64,000 nucleotides of DNA. Origin: Gordius sp. MW1. Its lineage: Eukaryota > Nematomorpha > Gordioida > Gordea > Gordiidae. This document shows positions 25,201 to 35,800 of this stretch, piece after piece. Made by a program: the position numbers and the translations under genes. Position 1 is the stretch's first letter. Each line of letters begins with the position of its first letter. Below the pieces are notes generated by a model. The model did no database searches. It was not told the DNA's origin and was given only the letters and a program-made list of their open reading frames with translations. Where the stretch lies: assembly GCA_964036665.1 (NCBI GenBank), contig OZ038528.1:1426001-1490000 (forward strand). The letters run 5' to 3'.

Positions 25201-28199
25201 AACAGGGCAAGAGGCCAGCTTCTCAGACCTCGAGCCCGAACCCATGTTATGCCGGTAATTTTTGGAATAACAAGGAATTTTTCATCGAAGCCGTCAAAAA
25301 TCGAGATCCCCGCTTAACTTTTCTCCGCAAGGAGGGCCCAAATTTGAAAAGCGTTATTTGGACCGCTTTTTCCGTCATCTACTTCGAAGGTGCCCTAACT
25401 AATTTCGTGAAATGCGATAGGTGTCATCACGTTTACAAATACGATAGGCGAACGACGGGTACATCTACCCTCAATAGGCACCCATGTATACGCTACACCA
25501 TACTTGGTCTTTCCCCTCCGCAAAACCCCAACTCTAACGCAAACCCCGATTCAATCGGACCCAAGCGCTCTTATAACAACAGTTACTATAACGGGGATAG
25601 TGATGAAAAGCTTAAGGTCTCTGATAATGGAACCGTGGAAGGGATCTCTTATGAAGATTGTGAAGAAAGTGGTATTAGCAGCAATCTAACTTCCACTTTC
25701 AGGAATACTATCCTATACAACGCTGCCCAAAATGGAAGTCAAGCACCGACTCTAGTACCCTTCAAGCGAGATTCTGCTTCATATTACAACCCCTACAATA
25801 GTAATAACAATAATAATTCGGGTGAGGATTCTAGCGGTTACGACTATATGAGAGATTTAATGAAAGCCGCTAATATCACTTACCCCTGGGGATCCGGTTC
25901 TTTCAACCAAGACCAAGAATCCGACCCAGAGTCTGGCGCTAAAGAAGTTCCAAAAACCATTCCAAAAGTGGAAGGGTCCACCAACTCTACAACACCTCAC
26001 AACGATCAAGGTATATTTATAATTTATTTAAATTTATTGTTATTGCATTAATGTTGGGCTTAAAATTGCACAAAGCATTATTTTGATTTTCACTAAATCA
26101 CTCCAAATTGTTTGTTATTTACGCATGGGCGTAACCAGGTTTTGTATTAGGGGGGGGGGGGCGACGAAAATTTTTCATGTTCAACTAGGGGGGGGGGTAA
26201 ACATAATTTTTTAAATTTTTAAGGGTTCTTGTATTGAAATTTTTTTTGGGGGTGGGCCCCTGGCTACGCCCTTGTATTGACGGGCTTTTAGACGGGAAAG
26301 GTGTTATAATATGGGATCGAGTTTTTGATTGGTAGAGGGGGCAGTTATACCTTTCTACTTCTTGGCTAAGCCCATTGGCATCCATTTATTTGAAATATTC
26401 ATGGATCTAATCATACAACTTTGTCACGTGCACTCATATCGATTTAGTTTTGTTTTATTGAATTTTATTGTTTCCATTTTAATTAATAAATAAATGAGTT
26501 TTAATTTTACTTTTGTTTGTATATAAAATTCAATATTTTTCATTAATTTAGACGGCTCAAAATCTCCAACTTCTTCTTTCGCCTCACAAAATGGAGAAAA
26601 TGAGCCATTGCCTCACGATAAAAGCCACGCTTTAGTCAACAGACAATTTACCCAAAGTCCCCTTTCCAACGGCCATGACGAAAGTACACCTTTCTTTCAA
26701 TTTATATTAAAGCTCCACTAAACTCAAATAACTCTAAATGATGCATGGCATGGGCGGCATTGAAAGCAGGGAGGGGCAAAGCCCCATTCTCCCTTAAATT
26801 TTGCCCCCCCCCAACCTTAGTTCAGTTTTTTTATACAAAATTTAAAGGAAATGTTCTATTTTATTTACAACACCTAGTGTATTTATATGCCTGTTTACCT
26901 GTGTACAATACACTTTAGATTCGTCAATATTTTGGATGAAAATTGCTAAATTGGGGTTGTTGGATGAATTTGTGAATGAAATTAAAAATTCTATCGACGA
27001 AATGAAGGGTCAAATTCTCCAAAACATGATTATGAATTATGCTGCCCTTAATCATAAACCCGCGTTCAAAATTACGAAAAATAACAATCAAAGTAAAGAT
27101 TGGCATAAAATTTGTTAAATTTTATTAATATACATTTAGGATGTTTTAACGTTTATGCTTATTTCTAAATTAAATAATACATTTAGCATAACTTGGGTTG
27201 TAGTTGAAGGTTAGTCAAATAACAAAAATACTAACTTAGTTATCTTTTCTTTATGATATAAGGTGCCACTAAGCTATCTACCATTGTAAACGAATTGGAC
27301 CTAATGACTACCTTTAAAGAGAAGCTCGCCGTTCATCAAAACAGGATTCAATACGAAAAAGAACGCGTTTCCAGAGAAATGATCGGTTCGTTGTTAATAT
27401 TATACATTGCTTGACCGTTAACAGACTAAAACATTATGAGTCGGTCTACACATGTGTATTTACTTTAAAATTTTTAGATTATTTTCGACCCCTTCTTTTT
27501 TTTATTATACAGAAAAAAATTTATATTAAAGTATTAGGGAAATATAAATTTGACCCCTTTCCCCATTCTTCTCTTAAAAAAACTCTTTGGCACCTCTTTA
27601 AATGTATTGCTTGGTAGAAGCCAATTTTATTGTTTTCAATAAAAATGTTTTGGTTATTCACGCCCCATCCAGGGTTAAATGACAAAGATGAAAAGCAATA
27701 AAAATGTTATTTTGTAACAATTTAACAATTTTATAAAATAAAGCTACAACATCGTATAATTTTATCGATTCGAATAAGATTTATAAAATTAAGAATGACC
27801 TTATATTCCTACTTGTATTTTTTAGATTTAAAGAGAAAGTTGGAAGTCCAGGAGAAGCAACACCAAGAGCTGTTCAAGCGTTTTAAATGTTTCGACGAGC
27901 TCATAGAATTGGACATCAAACCGCCCGAGAATAGAATTAGAAGCATGAGCCCGGCAGCCAGTCCTGAGCTTAGCCAAGATACTTTGGATAACTCTGTACA
28001 ACGACATAACCAATCATCACCTTCAGTACCCAATGGCAATTGTGAAAAAGATCAGGTTAAAGTGGAACCAATTGATGCCCTGCTAGAACCCCAAGAAAGT
28101 GGAGCTAATATTACAATTAAAAATGAACCATCAAATTTGCAAGAGGCTCAATACCAAACACCCATATTAAAAACTCTTCTATCTCCTAGCACCAAATAA
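8320..28199 (+). CDS. FLYWCH- and BED-type zinc-finger protein with C-terminal coiled coil
   Basis: Exons: 8320-8475, 13485-13652, 24921-26010, 26552-26683, 26919-27092, 27263-27385, 27826-28199. All phases match and the product is 738 aa. FLYWCH finger, residues about 4-64: SLL, then NYYY, W33-T-C35, C43-SAAIST, then after the first intron H62-N-H64-AP. BED finger, about 250-300: VIW255-xx-F, C273-DRC276, GTSTLNRH295-PC297. This is the C-C-H-C variant with the TGTSxLxRH signature of hAT transposases and their host derivatives. Between and after the fingers the chain is Ser/Asn-rich. The last exons encode a heptad-like Lys/Glu-rich helix (KRKLEVQEKQHQELFKRF) and a Ser/Pro tail with VKVEP and IKNEP sites resembling sumoylation motifs. 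Likely a nuclear DNA-binding regulator. No transposase catalytic core follows the BED finger. The start (ATG 8320) is the weakest point; an acceptor lies just upstream at 8317-8318. Confidence 0.8.
8557..8790. repeat. CG-rich patch followed by a fragment of the CNOT7-intron element
   Basis: 8557-8645 is a CCCGGC-type patch. 8645-8780 resembles 35170-35300 (shared AAAACTAGCCAAATTTTG and TTTAAACGG), so it is a piece of the TTAA-flanked element found in CNOT7 intron 3. Confidence 0.5.
9262..10074. mobile_element. piggyBac-like non-autonomous element carrying a nested insertion
   Basis: Left end CCCTCGAGAG preceded by TTAA (9258-9261); right end CTCTCGAGGG followed by CTAA (10075-10078). Inside the termini GCATTCGTGGG is mirrored by CCCCACGAATGC. 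TTAA targets and CCC-starting termini are the piggyBac hallmark. No transposase frame is seen. Confidence 0.6.
9376..9640. mobile_element. MITE nested inside the piggyBac-like element
   Basis: Terminal inverted repeats of about 30 bp share GTTCAAAATCTAATAT in both arms. The element is flanked by identical 10-bp direct repeats GCTTTTGGTC (9366-9375 and 9641-9650), taken as the target duplication. The interior carries CTAACCCTAACCCTTGCC, also present near 18240 and 46525. Confidence 0.65.
10160..10305. repeat. hAT-type MITE, degenerate left end
   Basis: Right end GCTGGCTACGCCCA is intact, with poly-C interior; the left arm is recognisable only as a C-rich inner part. Confidence 0.5.
10934..11031. 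repeat. Near-perfect palindrome with a third arm downstream
   Basis: GCCGAAAACCATCTCGCCGA at 10934 is mirrored at 11012-11031. A third partial copy lies near 11078-11105. A related fragment (CTTGCCGAATTGAATGTCC) is at about 46280. Likely the termini of a foldback-type repeat. Confidence 0.6.
12056..12590 (-). pseudogene. Retrotransposon polyprotein fragment (frameshifted)
   Basis: Reading the minus strand from 12590 down gives DEYARHPLHCLASKYKYV, then PSILEPS, RMRPDGSSLVPWQNGLSLKW and DFTCIDLFAPSH. After a frameshift come IFIPVVASCSGSLA, FFKEIGKRTPK and LLRQQLGI. This matches the C-terminal region seen after reverse transcriptase in many invertebrate retroelements (RPDGxTLVPW, WDVTVVDTLAPS, IFVPVA, EIGRR). 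At least one frameshift; no upstream polymerase is seen. Old inactive copy. Confidence 0.65.
14365..14518. repeat. Foldback/MITE with about 45-bp inverted arms
   Basis: The left arm starts TGTTGTATAAAAACGGTGAA and the right arm ends in its reverse complement (TTCACCGTTTTTATACAACA). The arms pair through ATAGGATTGATAA and GTGAGTAGAG, with a short unpaired centre. Confidence 0.75.
16330..16400. repeat. Dispersed repeat with GTCCG tail
   Basis: TTGCTATGCAATTTATGGGC followed by GTTGTCCGT repeats. The same unit occurs twice, in opposite orientations, at 63690-63775 and 63915-64000. Confidence 0.5.
16421..16545 (+). repeat. Tandem duplication, about 62 bp x2
   Basis: Two adjacent copies share TTTTTTAAATTAATGCAT and CCACCCCTCATCTCTATCTC. 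Confidence 0.75.
16978..17000. other. Strong short hairpin
   Basis: GTCCTCCC and GGGAGGAC form an 8-bp stem around a short T-rich loop, in otherwise AT-rich intronic DNA. Function unknown. Confidence 0.4.
17137..17226 (+). ncRNA. tRNA-like or tRNA-derived sequence
   Basis: 5' TGCCCTC pairs perfectly with 3' GAGGGCA. Two T-arm-like motifs, GGGTTCGAACCCC and GGTTCGATTCCC, lie between them, and a T-run (a possible Pol III stop) follows. The D-arm and anticodon arm are not convincing and the body is too long, so this is more likely a SINE-like or duplicated tRNA relic than a working tRNA. Confidence 0.25.
17370..18080 (+). repeat. Tandem array, roughly 100-130-bp period, about 6 copies
   Basis: GACCATTGGCCAAAATGTG recurs near 17502, 17629, 17759, 17858 (partial), 17961 and 18058, each time followed by a T-rich TTTTCGTTTTTT block. 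GGCCGTCCGCTGGCTGCTGA separates most units. Copies are diverged. Confidence 0.85.
18613..18916. mobile_element. hAT-type MITE (double or nested copy)
   Basis: ATGGGCGTAGCGAGG at left and GCTGGCTACACCCAT at right, with two head-to-head G-rich/C-rich interiors. This suggests two adjacent copies. Confidence 0.7.
19105..19307. mobile_element. hAT-type MITE containing a 32-bp poly-G run
   Basis: Left CATGGGCGTATTCAGG, right CCTGGCTACGCCCATG. An uninterrupted run of 32 G lies at 19237-19268. Confidence 0.85.
19608..19783. mobile_element. hAT-type MITE
   Basis: Left end CACGGGCCTAGCCTAGCC (mutated), right end CGGCTACGCCCATG preceded by a poly-C run. Confidence 0.7.
20240..20947. mobile_element. hAT transposon relic
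   Basis: Termini TAGAGGCCTGCA and TGCAGGCCTCTA are perfect inverted repeats. They are flanked by CTTGGGGG (20232-20239) and CTTGAGGG (20948-20955), a 7/8 matching 8-bp target duplication typical of hAT. Sub-terminal tandem repeats of AACCCGACCCGAAAGCG lie at both ends. The interior holds the C-terminus of a hAT transposase on the minus strand (see 20458-20585). Confidence 0.85.
20458..20585 (-). pseudogene. hAT transposase C-terminal dimerisation-domain remnant
   Basis: The minus-strand reading includes SGERSFSTVGRIIEERRANL, then RPEIVDATIFIHNYSKS and a stop. This is the signature of the hAT C-terminal dimerisation region (SERxFSxxGxxxxxRRxxLxPExVxxxxFL). The rest of the transposase is absent or unreadable, so the element is defective. 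Confidence 0.85.
21453..21620. mobile_element. hAT-type MITE
   Basis: Left CATGGGGGTAGCCAAGG, right GCTGGTTACGCCCATG. Confidence 0.8.
21735..21889. mobile_element. hAT-type MITE (diverged)
   Basis: AAGGCGTGGCCAGAATTTG at left, CTAGCTATGCCTATG at right, with GGGGGTAGCCGCCCC inside. Confidence 0.65.
23869..23995. mobile_element. hAT-type MITE with exact 8-bp target duplication
   Basis: Left CATAGGCGTAGCCAGC, right CCTGGCTACGCCCATA. AATACATG stands directly on both sides. Confidence 0.85.
26124..26274. mobile_element. hAT-type MITE inside an intron of the FLYWCH/BED gene
   Basis: Left CATGGGCGTAACCAGG, right CCTGGCTACGCCCTTG; flanks TATTTACG / TATTGACG match 7/8. Confidence 0.8.
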
Positions 28200-28431
28200 C
28201 ACTTGACAATCATCATATGTGGGATTGGTTCGGAAAATAGAAAAAACACTTAGCAATTTAAACATATTTGGTAGTAGTTTAGTTTAACTTATTTAAAAGG
28301 TGGGTTTAAAGAATGTCTTTAATTTTAACCCAATATGCTGTGGAATTATTCCATTGTTGATTAACCCACTTAACATTTGTCTTCCGATACGCTAGTATAA
28401 TTGGGAAAACTACAATCTACACTTGGAAATG

Positions 28432-28437
28432 AATAAA
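28432..28437 (+). terminator. Polyadenylation signal (AATAAA) of the FLYWCH/BED gene
   Basis: AATAAA 233 bp after the stop codon at 28197-28199, a normal 3'-UTR distance. Confidence 0.6.
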
Positions 28438-28971
28438 GTGTTTTTTAAAATAACATTTGTGTAATACGCGGTAATATTAGGTCGGGGATTATTTGAATTA
28501 TATTTATTACTCATTGCCTATATCATCTGTGATCTCAGATAATCTATTTCGCATAATTCGAATCTCTGGCATTTTATAATCATTTCAAATAAACTTGCTC
28601 ATCCAACACTGTTGGTAACTTGTTCTACCATTGTTCTGCTCACTGGTGACTTTTCACGAATGATTTACAAAAGCTACATTTAGTAAAATTTAGTAACTAT
28701 TTTTTTGATGCCAAACGGGTTAAGTTTATAAACTGGAAAATTTGTTTAAAAAAGGGATTTTTTTTAGATACTTGACCATGAGTTTAATCACATTGGTTGG
28801 GAGAATGATTTTTATCGGTATGTCTAAATTTTATGTTTAAAAGAAATAGCAACTATTATTTATTCTAAACAATTACTGGTTCCAACAAGCATGAAAGTTT
28901 AATGATATTAATTTTTGGACCCATTAAAGTAATGATCAAAATACGTTAAGATATTAAAATTTGAAATTGAG

Positions 28972-29095
28972 ATCAGAGACCAGAAATGCCCGGCCCACGA
29001 GCCGGGGCCGGCAACTGTCTTAAATTTTAATTTTTGGGCGGGCCCGGGCGGGCACGCTGACAAGATTTGGGCATAAATCATAGTAAATTATCTTG
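28972..29095. repeat. CG-rich dispersed repeat (CCCGGCCC family)
   Basis: Shares CAGAAATGCCCGGCCCAC-type start and ACTGTCTTAAA with the reverse complement of 5400-5540. Confidence 0.65.
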
Positions 29096-29963
29096 TTAAT
29101 TTTTTATTAGATTGTATATAGCGTTCGCGAATGCTGCCACCCCCATGTTAAATCTTTGCCCCACTCCATTTCTTTCTGATCAGATCCCTAGCTACGTGTA
29201 TGGAGGATTTATATTTATATAGCCATTTCATTGTTCGCAATACACATGTGTGCCGTCTAGCCTTAAAACAAAGGCGTCATGCCATTTTCACACAATCTAT
29301 GCGCATAAGTGTTTAATTCTAATTCATTAATTTTTTTTAACAAATAAAATTTCGTTCAGCCTTTTCGATTCCTACTTATTTTTATAACACATAATTAATT
29401 CACAACCATTCTTTTTTTGCTTCAAATAAAAAATTTTATTCTAAAATTAAGTAATACAATTTTTATCAATTAAAATTGTGTAATCTATGAATGGTTTCGC
29501 CAGCGATGATAAAATATTTAAAAAAAAACTGGGCAAATTTTTTTGCAATAATTTAAGAGATTTGATTTGTCCGTTCCAAGTTTATGCAAATGCTGTACCT
29601 GTCCATTGGTTTTTAAGCTTTATATTTTTAAATCTTTTTGTTATATAAAATAGCGTGCTTGGTCTTAACTCTTAAAACATGAATTGAAAGTTTGAGTTAA
29701 AAAACTAAAGAAAATCTTAATTACTACAAGGCTATGGCTGATCAGATAAACATCGATTATTGTTAAATCCGAATTAATGAGTGCCAAATTACGACCATTA
29801 CTTAAAGTGCATATTTTTCCTAATTTTTCTTCACTTGTATACTCATTATCAACTTTAGGTTTTTAGCGCATAAAGCGTTTTGGCCAAAACATGAAACATA
29901 TCAACATTAATTAGCTGTTAATAAATTTGCGAATTTTTATTCTACTTATATAAACATCCTATA

Positions 29964-30110
29964 CATGGGCGTAGCCCCCTAAATGATAAAAAAAAATTTC
30001 AATACAAAAAATTGAAAATATTTTTGTTTTGCCCCCCCCCCCTCTTTGAACTTAAAACAATTTCGCTCCCCCCCCCCCTCCCCTCAATCCAAAACCTGGC
30101 TACGCCCATG
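29964..30110. mobile_element. hAT-type MITE
   Basis: Left CATGGGCGTAGCC, right CCTGGCTACGCCCATG; flanks ATCCTATA / ATCCCATA match 7/8. Confidence 0.85.
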
Positions 30111-30129
30111 ATCCCATAGGAAGTTTATA

Positions 30130-30260
30130 TAAGTAGTGTCGACAAAGTTATGGAATCTAAGAAGATTAATCAAGAGATGACATTTACCCGATAAAATGGA
30201 AGACACTCATTAAAACAAACCCCACGACTGTGGGACGAAATTTGATAAAGAAGAAAAAGA
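30130..30260 (+). mobile_element. LINE 3'-end fragment
   Basis: ACAAACCCCACGACTGTGGG followed by an AAGAAGAAAA tail matches the end of the copy at 58255-58530. Confidence 0.5.
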
Positions 30261-31255
30261 ATTTCGCTTTCAGACCATGCACGGCCTGGGGCCAGCCCGC
30301 AAATTAGCCTAAACCGGACAACGGGCCGGGCCTCGACGGGCTTTTGTATTAAATAAAACAAGGGGACGGGTATGGACAGACAGTATTAAACCTAGCGGGC
30401 TTGGGCCAGGCCTACGCCTCTCTCCAGTAGCAGGATTGCTTAAGGAAGGGGCGTTTAAATTTTATGCTAAATAATACTTTAAACAATAATTTTAAGAGTA
30501 TAAACATCAGATGTAGACAGGATTGACCAAAGGGGGGGGGGGATAATTTAGTGTCAAAAATTAATATTACATATAAACATTCAATATCTAAGATGGGTTT
30601 TTGATAGGAAATGCATTAATAATATTTTTTAGTAAGATGTTTGTACCTAGAGAGAACATTAACATTTAAATTTTAAGAGTCAATTTTGCCTGTGGTCTTG
30701 CATCCAAGGAGACAATTTGCAAAGAGCTCCTTTCAATTTTTCTGAGGGTTGTTGTTTGAACAAGCGATATGCAAATTGCTTCAGTACCAAAAAGTTAAGA
30801 ACCCGAGCCCGTTAATTTAAATTATAGACTGGAGTCCGGCCCAGTAATTTTTAGCAAAGCACGGGCCCAGCCTGGGTTTTATCTAAAGTTTTTTCTTAAA
30901 TTTAGGGCATTTTAAATGCAATTTTTTTCTCAGTATCAAAACAATCATTAATTTATAATACATTTTCTTATTAGACCAACAATAAAACCAACTTTCTTAA
31001 TTTATTTATGTGTTGAAAATGTTCATTAATAAAATCATGTTAAATATATATTAATAATCTTTTTAACTAAAATTTGGCTTTGATTAGCATCTTCTTTAGA
31101 AGTTGAGAGTGCTATTTGAAAATAATTAAGAATTAAATTAATTTTCATTTTAGAACACTCACTAGGGACGGAAATTTTTTGTATAAATAGTCTTATAATA
31201 CCAAATTTTCTTCTAAATTAAATCTCAGATTATCTAAGGTAATTGATTATTTTTA

Positions 31256-31678
31256 TCAGCGCAACATAAGTGTCCTATGCTTTCTATAACGTTTCAAATC
31301 TCGTCGTGGTAAAGTTTTAATTAACCGAAGCCTGATGGTGGAATTATTATATGCTATTTGTTTTTTGGCATTGTTTACATCTAATGTTGGATTTCGCCAT
31401 TTCTCAGCGATATCTGAGTTGGTATTTCTCTCCGTCTTCGTAGTCACTTTATGATTTTTAGCTAATGTTGAGGGTTTAATGGATGCATTCCCATAATAGG
31501 TGCTATGGGTTCCAGGCTGAGAGCCAAGTGTGGACATTTTGGCATTTATTATTAAGCCCACTCGTGCATGTTTCTGATCGTCCCCATCTGACATAATTTG
31601 CAAGATTGCTAGGGTGTTCGAAATAAGGCATATGTCGTCAGCGACTAAGATAGTATATATACTAGAAATCAGAGTCAT
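31256..31678 (-). pseudogene. Non-LTR reverse-transcriptase fragment
   Basis: The minus-strand frame contains VADDICLISNTLAILQIM and VGLIINAKMS. This matches the FADDxxLL...LQ...GLxINxxKT block around the catalytic YxDD motif of LINE reverse transcriptases. The rest (for example NSTIRLRLIKTLPRR) is weaker. The frame is open for 140 codons, but upstream and downstream polymerase parts are missing, so it is a dead fragment. Confidence 0.6.
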
Positions 31679-32308
31679 CTATAAGTATATAAAATTGTTC
31701 GATTATTAAGTCTATTAAATACTAAACTAGTTGAGGAGCTACCTTGTGTGACTTCAATGTTCAAAGTTAAGTCTGATAGAAAATATGGATTAATCTGAAA
31801 TTTGTAGACTATAGAGCATAATTAGGCTTTTCCTTGGAGATATAGCAAGCATAGCTTTTTTTGAACTTACTGTATGAGTTAAAGTTCTTTGAATTATCGT
31901 TTAGATTGCATATGTTGGTGTGCCAAATTTTTGGAACGATAACTTTGATGGGTTTTTTCTGTTTATATAAGTTAGTACACGATATTTGAATCTATTTACG
32001 CAAATTTTAAGTGTAATGTATATCAAAATTCTGTATATTGTACAAAGTTAATTACACTTATAAAAATTAGGTTCAGTATACCATCTGTTTATTTATTTAG
32101 GTATCTGTTCGCTGGCCGTTATTGCAGGACTTTAACAGAAACTTAAATATTTAAACAATTTATTTGAAACTCTATCCGTGTTTGCAACTTTGTGGTTTTT
32201 CGTCTTATGACGCCTATGTATTTTTAAGACCTTTAATAAATATAAGATAAGCCTCTATGTATACAAATTGGGTGGGTTTTGCTAGATTTCAGGGTCATTA
32301 GGTCTGAC

Positions 32309-32465
32309 CATGGGCGTAGCCAGGGGGGGGGGCGGCCCCCCCCTAATTTATGAAAAAAAAGTTTTAATGCAAAAACTTTGAAAAATTAAAAAAAAATTTG
32401 CCCCCCCCCCCCTAATTAAACTTTTATACGCCTCCCCCCTAATCCAAAACCTGGCTACGCCCCTG
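32309..32465. mobile_element. hAT-type MITE upstream of CNOT7, exact 8-bp target duplication
   Basis: Left CATGGGCGTAGCCAGG, right CCTGGCTACGCCCCTG. GGTCTGAC is repeated exactly at 32301-32308 and 32466-32473. It lies about 410 bp before the CNOT7 start codon. Confidence 0.92.
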
Positions 32466-32874
32466 GGTCTGACGCTTATAGATAAGAATAATTGCTGCTA
32501 GGCTTCGGTTAATTTTGCTTCTTCTTGAAGATTGTGGGCGCTGTTCAATTTGCCTGTAATTTTTGTTTGTTTGTTTGATTCCGCTATATATATTCTTTTG
32601 TTTTTTGCCTACTTTCCACAATCTTGCTGATAGCTTATGGGTGTTATTTTGTGAAGACTCAAATTTTAAATTTCTATAAGACATAAGAAATCTATAGAGT
32701 GATAGGGTGGCAAGAAAAGGGATGATATTTACTTGATGCAGGCTATCCTGTATCCAAGCTTTATGCCAAAGCCGACTGATATTTCGACTTAAAATAAAAT
32801 GTACCATTTAATCATATGTTTTTATAATTTCTTGAGAAAAAAGCCAAAAAATAAAATCAATTAATAAGTCCAAA

Positions 32875-35800
32875 ATGGGCACAATGAATGCCCCTATAAA
32901 TAATGGCCTCCATGGTTTAAACTCTCTTATACGATCTTCGAATAGTTCAACATTATATAATAACTCAAACTTAAACAATCATTCATCTATGCCACCCATT
33001 GTTAGCAATTTAATTCAATTTGGATTGCAGTTTCCGGAAGGCACAATTCGCGATGTTTGGGCACATAATATGGAAGAAGAATTTAAAATTATCCGAAAAA
33101 TATGTCAAAAATATCATTATATTGCAATGGTATACTTATAAACTGTTTTTTATTATATTAATGTCAGTTTTGAGAGTCAATTTTTGCTTTGAATTATTGT
33201 AAATCATATCTGACTAAAAGACCTTTTGTTAGTTATATATATCAGATAATATTGTGTTAAATAGAAGTTCTATGATATTAGAAACATTCAAAGAAAATCA
33301 CTGCTTTAATTACATTCATTGATTTGACACTTATTCAAATAAGAGACATTGTTATTTTAGCTTGTTAATTTGTAATAGACAAATAAAATGACTGCCAAAT
33401 GCTATTTTGAATAAATACTAACATTTTACAAATTGGTTATTTACATGTTATTATAATATTTATAAAACAGGACACAGAATTTCCAGGAGTAGTAGCGAGA
33501 CCTATTGGTGCTTTTAAGAGTGTGTCAGATTATCAGTATCAACTTTTGAGATGTAATGTAGACATGTTAAAGATCATTCAAATTGGTCTAACATTCATGG
33601 ATGAAAATGGAAAAACACCTCCAGGATATCTAACATGGCAATTTAATTTTAAATTTAGCCTTAAGTAAATATTTTATTTTAAATAATTTAGTTCAGTACT
33701 GATGCTATAGGAATGATATGTTTGCACAAGACAGTATTGAATTATTGCAGAAGGCAGGGTTGCAATTTCAAAAACACGAAGAAGATGGCATAGATCCTGA
33801 TGAATTTGCTCAGCTATTAATGATGTCTGGGACTGTCCTTATGGACGATATTAAGTGGCTTTCATTCCATAGGTATCAACTAAGCACACATTTTGCTTAT
33901 TATAGTAGAAAATAACAATCAACTATATTAACACTCCGTCGGTTGGGTCTTAAATGCTAGCACGGATGGTATTTGGGGTTATAATTACCCCAAACTTTAA
34001 ATAGCTATAACTTCCATATTTTATAATAGAAACTTGTCAAAATGTGCAAGAATAATATTTCAACTCTTTTACGTTCATTAATATATTAATTTGGCTATTT
34101 GATCAAGTGGTTGAATTTTTTTTATCTATATTTAGAACAACCCCCAAAATTTTTCCCCTAATGATTATTTTGCCTCATACCCAAAAAACTATATTATATT
34201 TTATGGTTTAATTAATAAGATCTTATAAAAGGAGGTTGAAACTATAAATGTGGAAAATTTGATAATAATCAACCCAAAAACAAAAAAAATAGAGATGTTC
34301 AAACTTAGGCAATTTTTGGCCTTTAATTTTTTATAGCAAAAAAGGTACTGTTGGTCTCAACTCATATTCTTATAAGTTGAAATGTTATTTTATAAATTTT
34401 TTATTCAGATACATTATAAAAGATTATAATTAAGAATATGGAAAATATTTTAATGAAAAATTTTATATAAGAAATTTTATGAGGCTATAAAAATAGTTAC
34501 ATATACATTATTTATATAGTCATAAATTTGCTAAATTTCACGCTACTCTTAATTATCTCATCTGTAATAAGTAATTTAAAACAATCAAGAGGAGTTTTGG
34601 TTGCCCATTATGGCTTTACTCCAGGTAAATGAAATACACAATTCTATTTTGTTCTAACATTTTTGTGCGACTTAGTATTGTCTTTCCCTTTGAAATATAT
34701 CATATAATAAAAGCTTCTAAGTTATTTCCTATAAAAATAACAATTTTGCTAGGCACATCAATTAACTCTTCTTTATCTTAATCTCCTGTTAACTCACTCA
34801 CCGATATATGACTACTCTAGTAATGTAATCATAGAATCATCAAGAACTTGATAAAATGTTATAACTGTTATGTTCATATACCACCTTCAGACGAAGAACT
34901 ATAAAAAACTGCACTTTTTAATATTAGACTTATAAAATCAAAAAATGCAAGAAAAATCACACAAATAAGCACTTTGAAATACCACGAGGAAAATTTAATA
35001 TGTTGAAATCGGAGTTTAAAATTTGAATATTTTAAATAAAAAGAAATTTATACAAAAAATTTCTTCACAAAAGGGTTTACAATAATGGGTTTTAATAATA
35101 TATTTTAAAAAAAAATATTGAAAAATTTTTTTTCTTTCATTTTATGGAAGGTGGGGTCATCTAAAACGTTCTCTATCTTAAAAACTATTGGATAAAAACT
35201 AGCCAAATTTTGCAGAGTTCTAGGGTTAATTTTGTTAAGCTACTGAAAAAATGAAATTGTAATATTCACTAATTTTTTTTTTTACAGCGTTTTTAAACGG
35301 TTGGGGTCATTATTACCCCACCCGACCGACGGAGTGTTAAGTGCATTCATTAATTTAAAAGGCTAAAATTTAATATTGTCTGTTGTTTAAAATAATTTAT
35401 GTTATATTCAATTAAAGGATATTATTTATTTTATATCTGAGTATACCTACATTAAATTTTCTTGAAGAATTAAGGGTTGGTGCTTTTACTGGCTTCAAAT
35501 ATCAATTGAATTATTATAAAATGGTTAAGTTTTTTAACATAAGCACATCGTATAAAACCGTATCATATCATTATCAAATCGTTTTGCTTTATTAATAAAC
35601 AGTGGCTACGATTTTGGTTACATGCTTAAGCTATTGACCGTTAGCCCCTTGCCTCCAGATGAATGTCAATTTTTCGAATTAGTTCAAACTTTTTTCCCCT
35701 GCATTTACGACATCAAATACTTGATGAAAAGTTGCCGAAGCCTCAAGGGTGGCCTGCAAGAAATCGCCGATCAATTAGATGTGAGATATAAATAAAATCA

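Larger units (their letters stand above)
28438..32874. other. Intergenic region with repeats
   Basis: Between the FLYWCH/BED gene and CNOT7. It holds CG-rich repeat patches (28972-29095, 30255-30425, 30800-30885), two hAT-MITEs (29964, 32309), a LINE 3' fragment (30130-30260) and a reverse-transcriptase relic (31256-31678). The CNOT7 promoter should lie near its right end, but I see no defined element. Confidence 0.6.

Noticed and set aside
26924..27106. Minus-strand ORF opposite the FLYWCH/BED exon 5
   Set aside because: Opposite-strand shadow of a phase-consistent coding exon.
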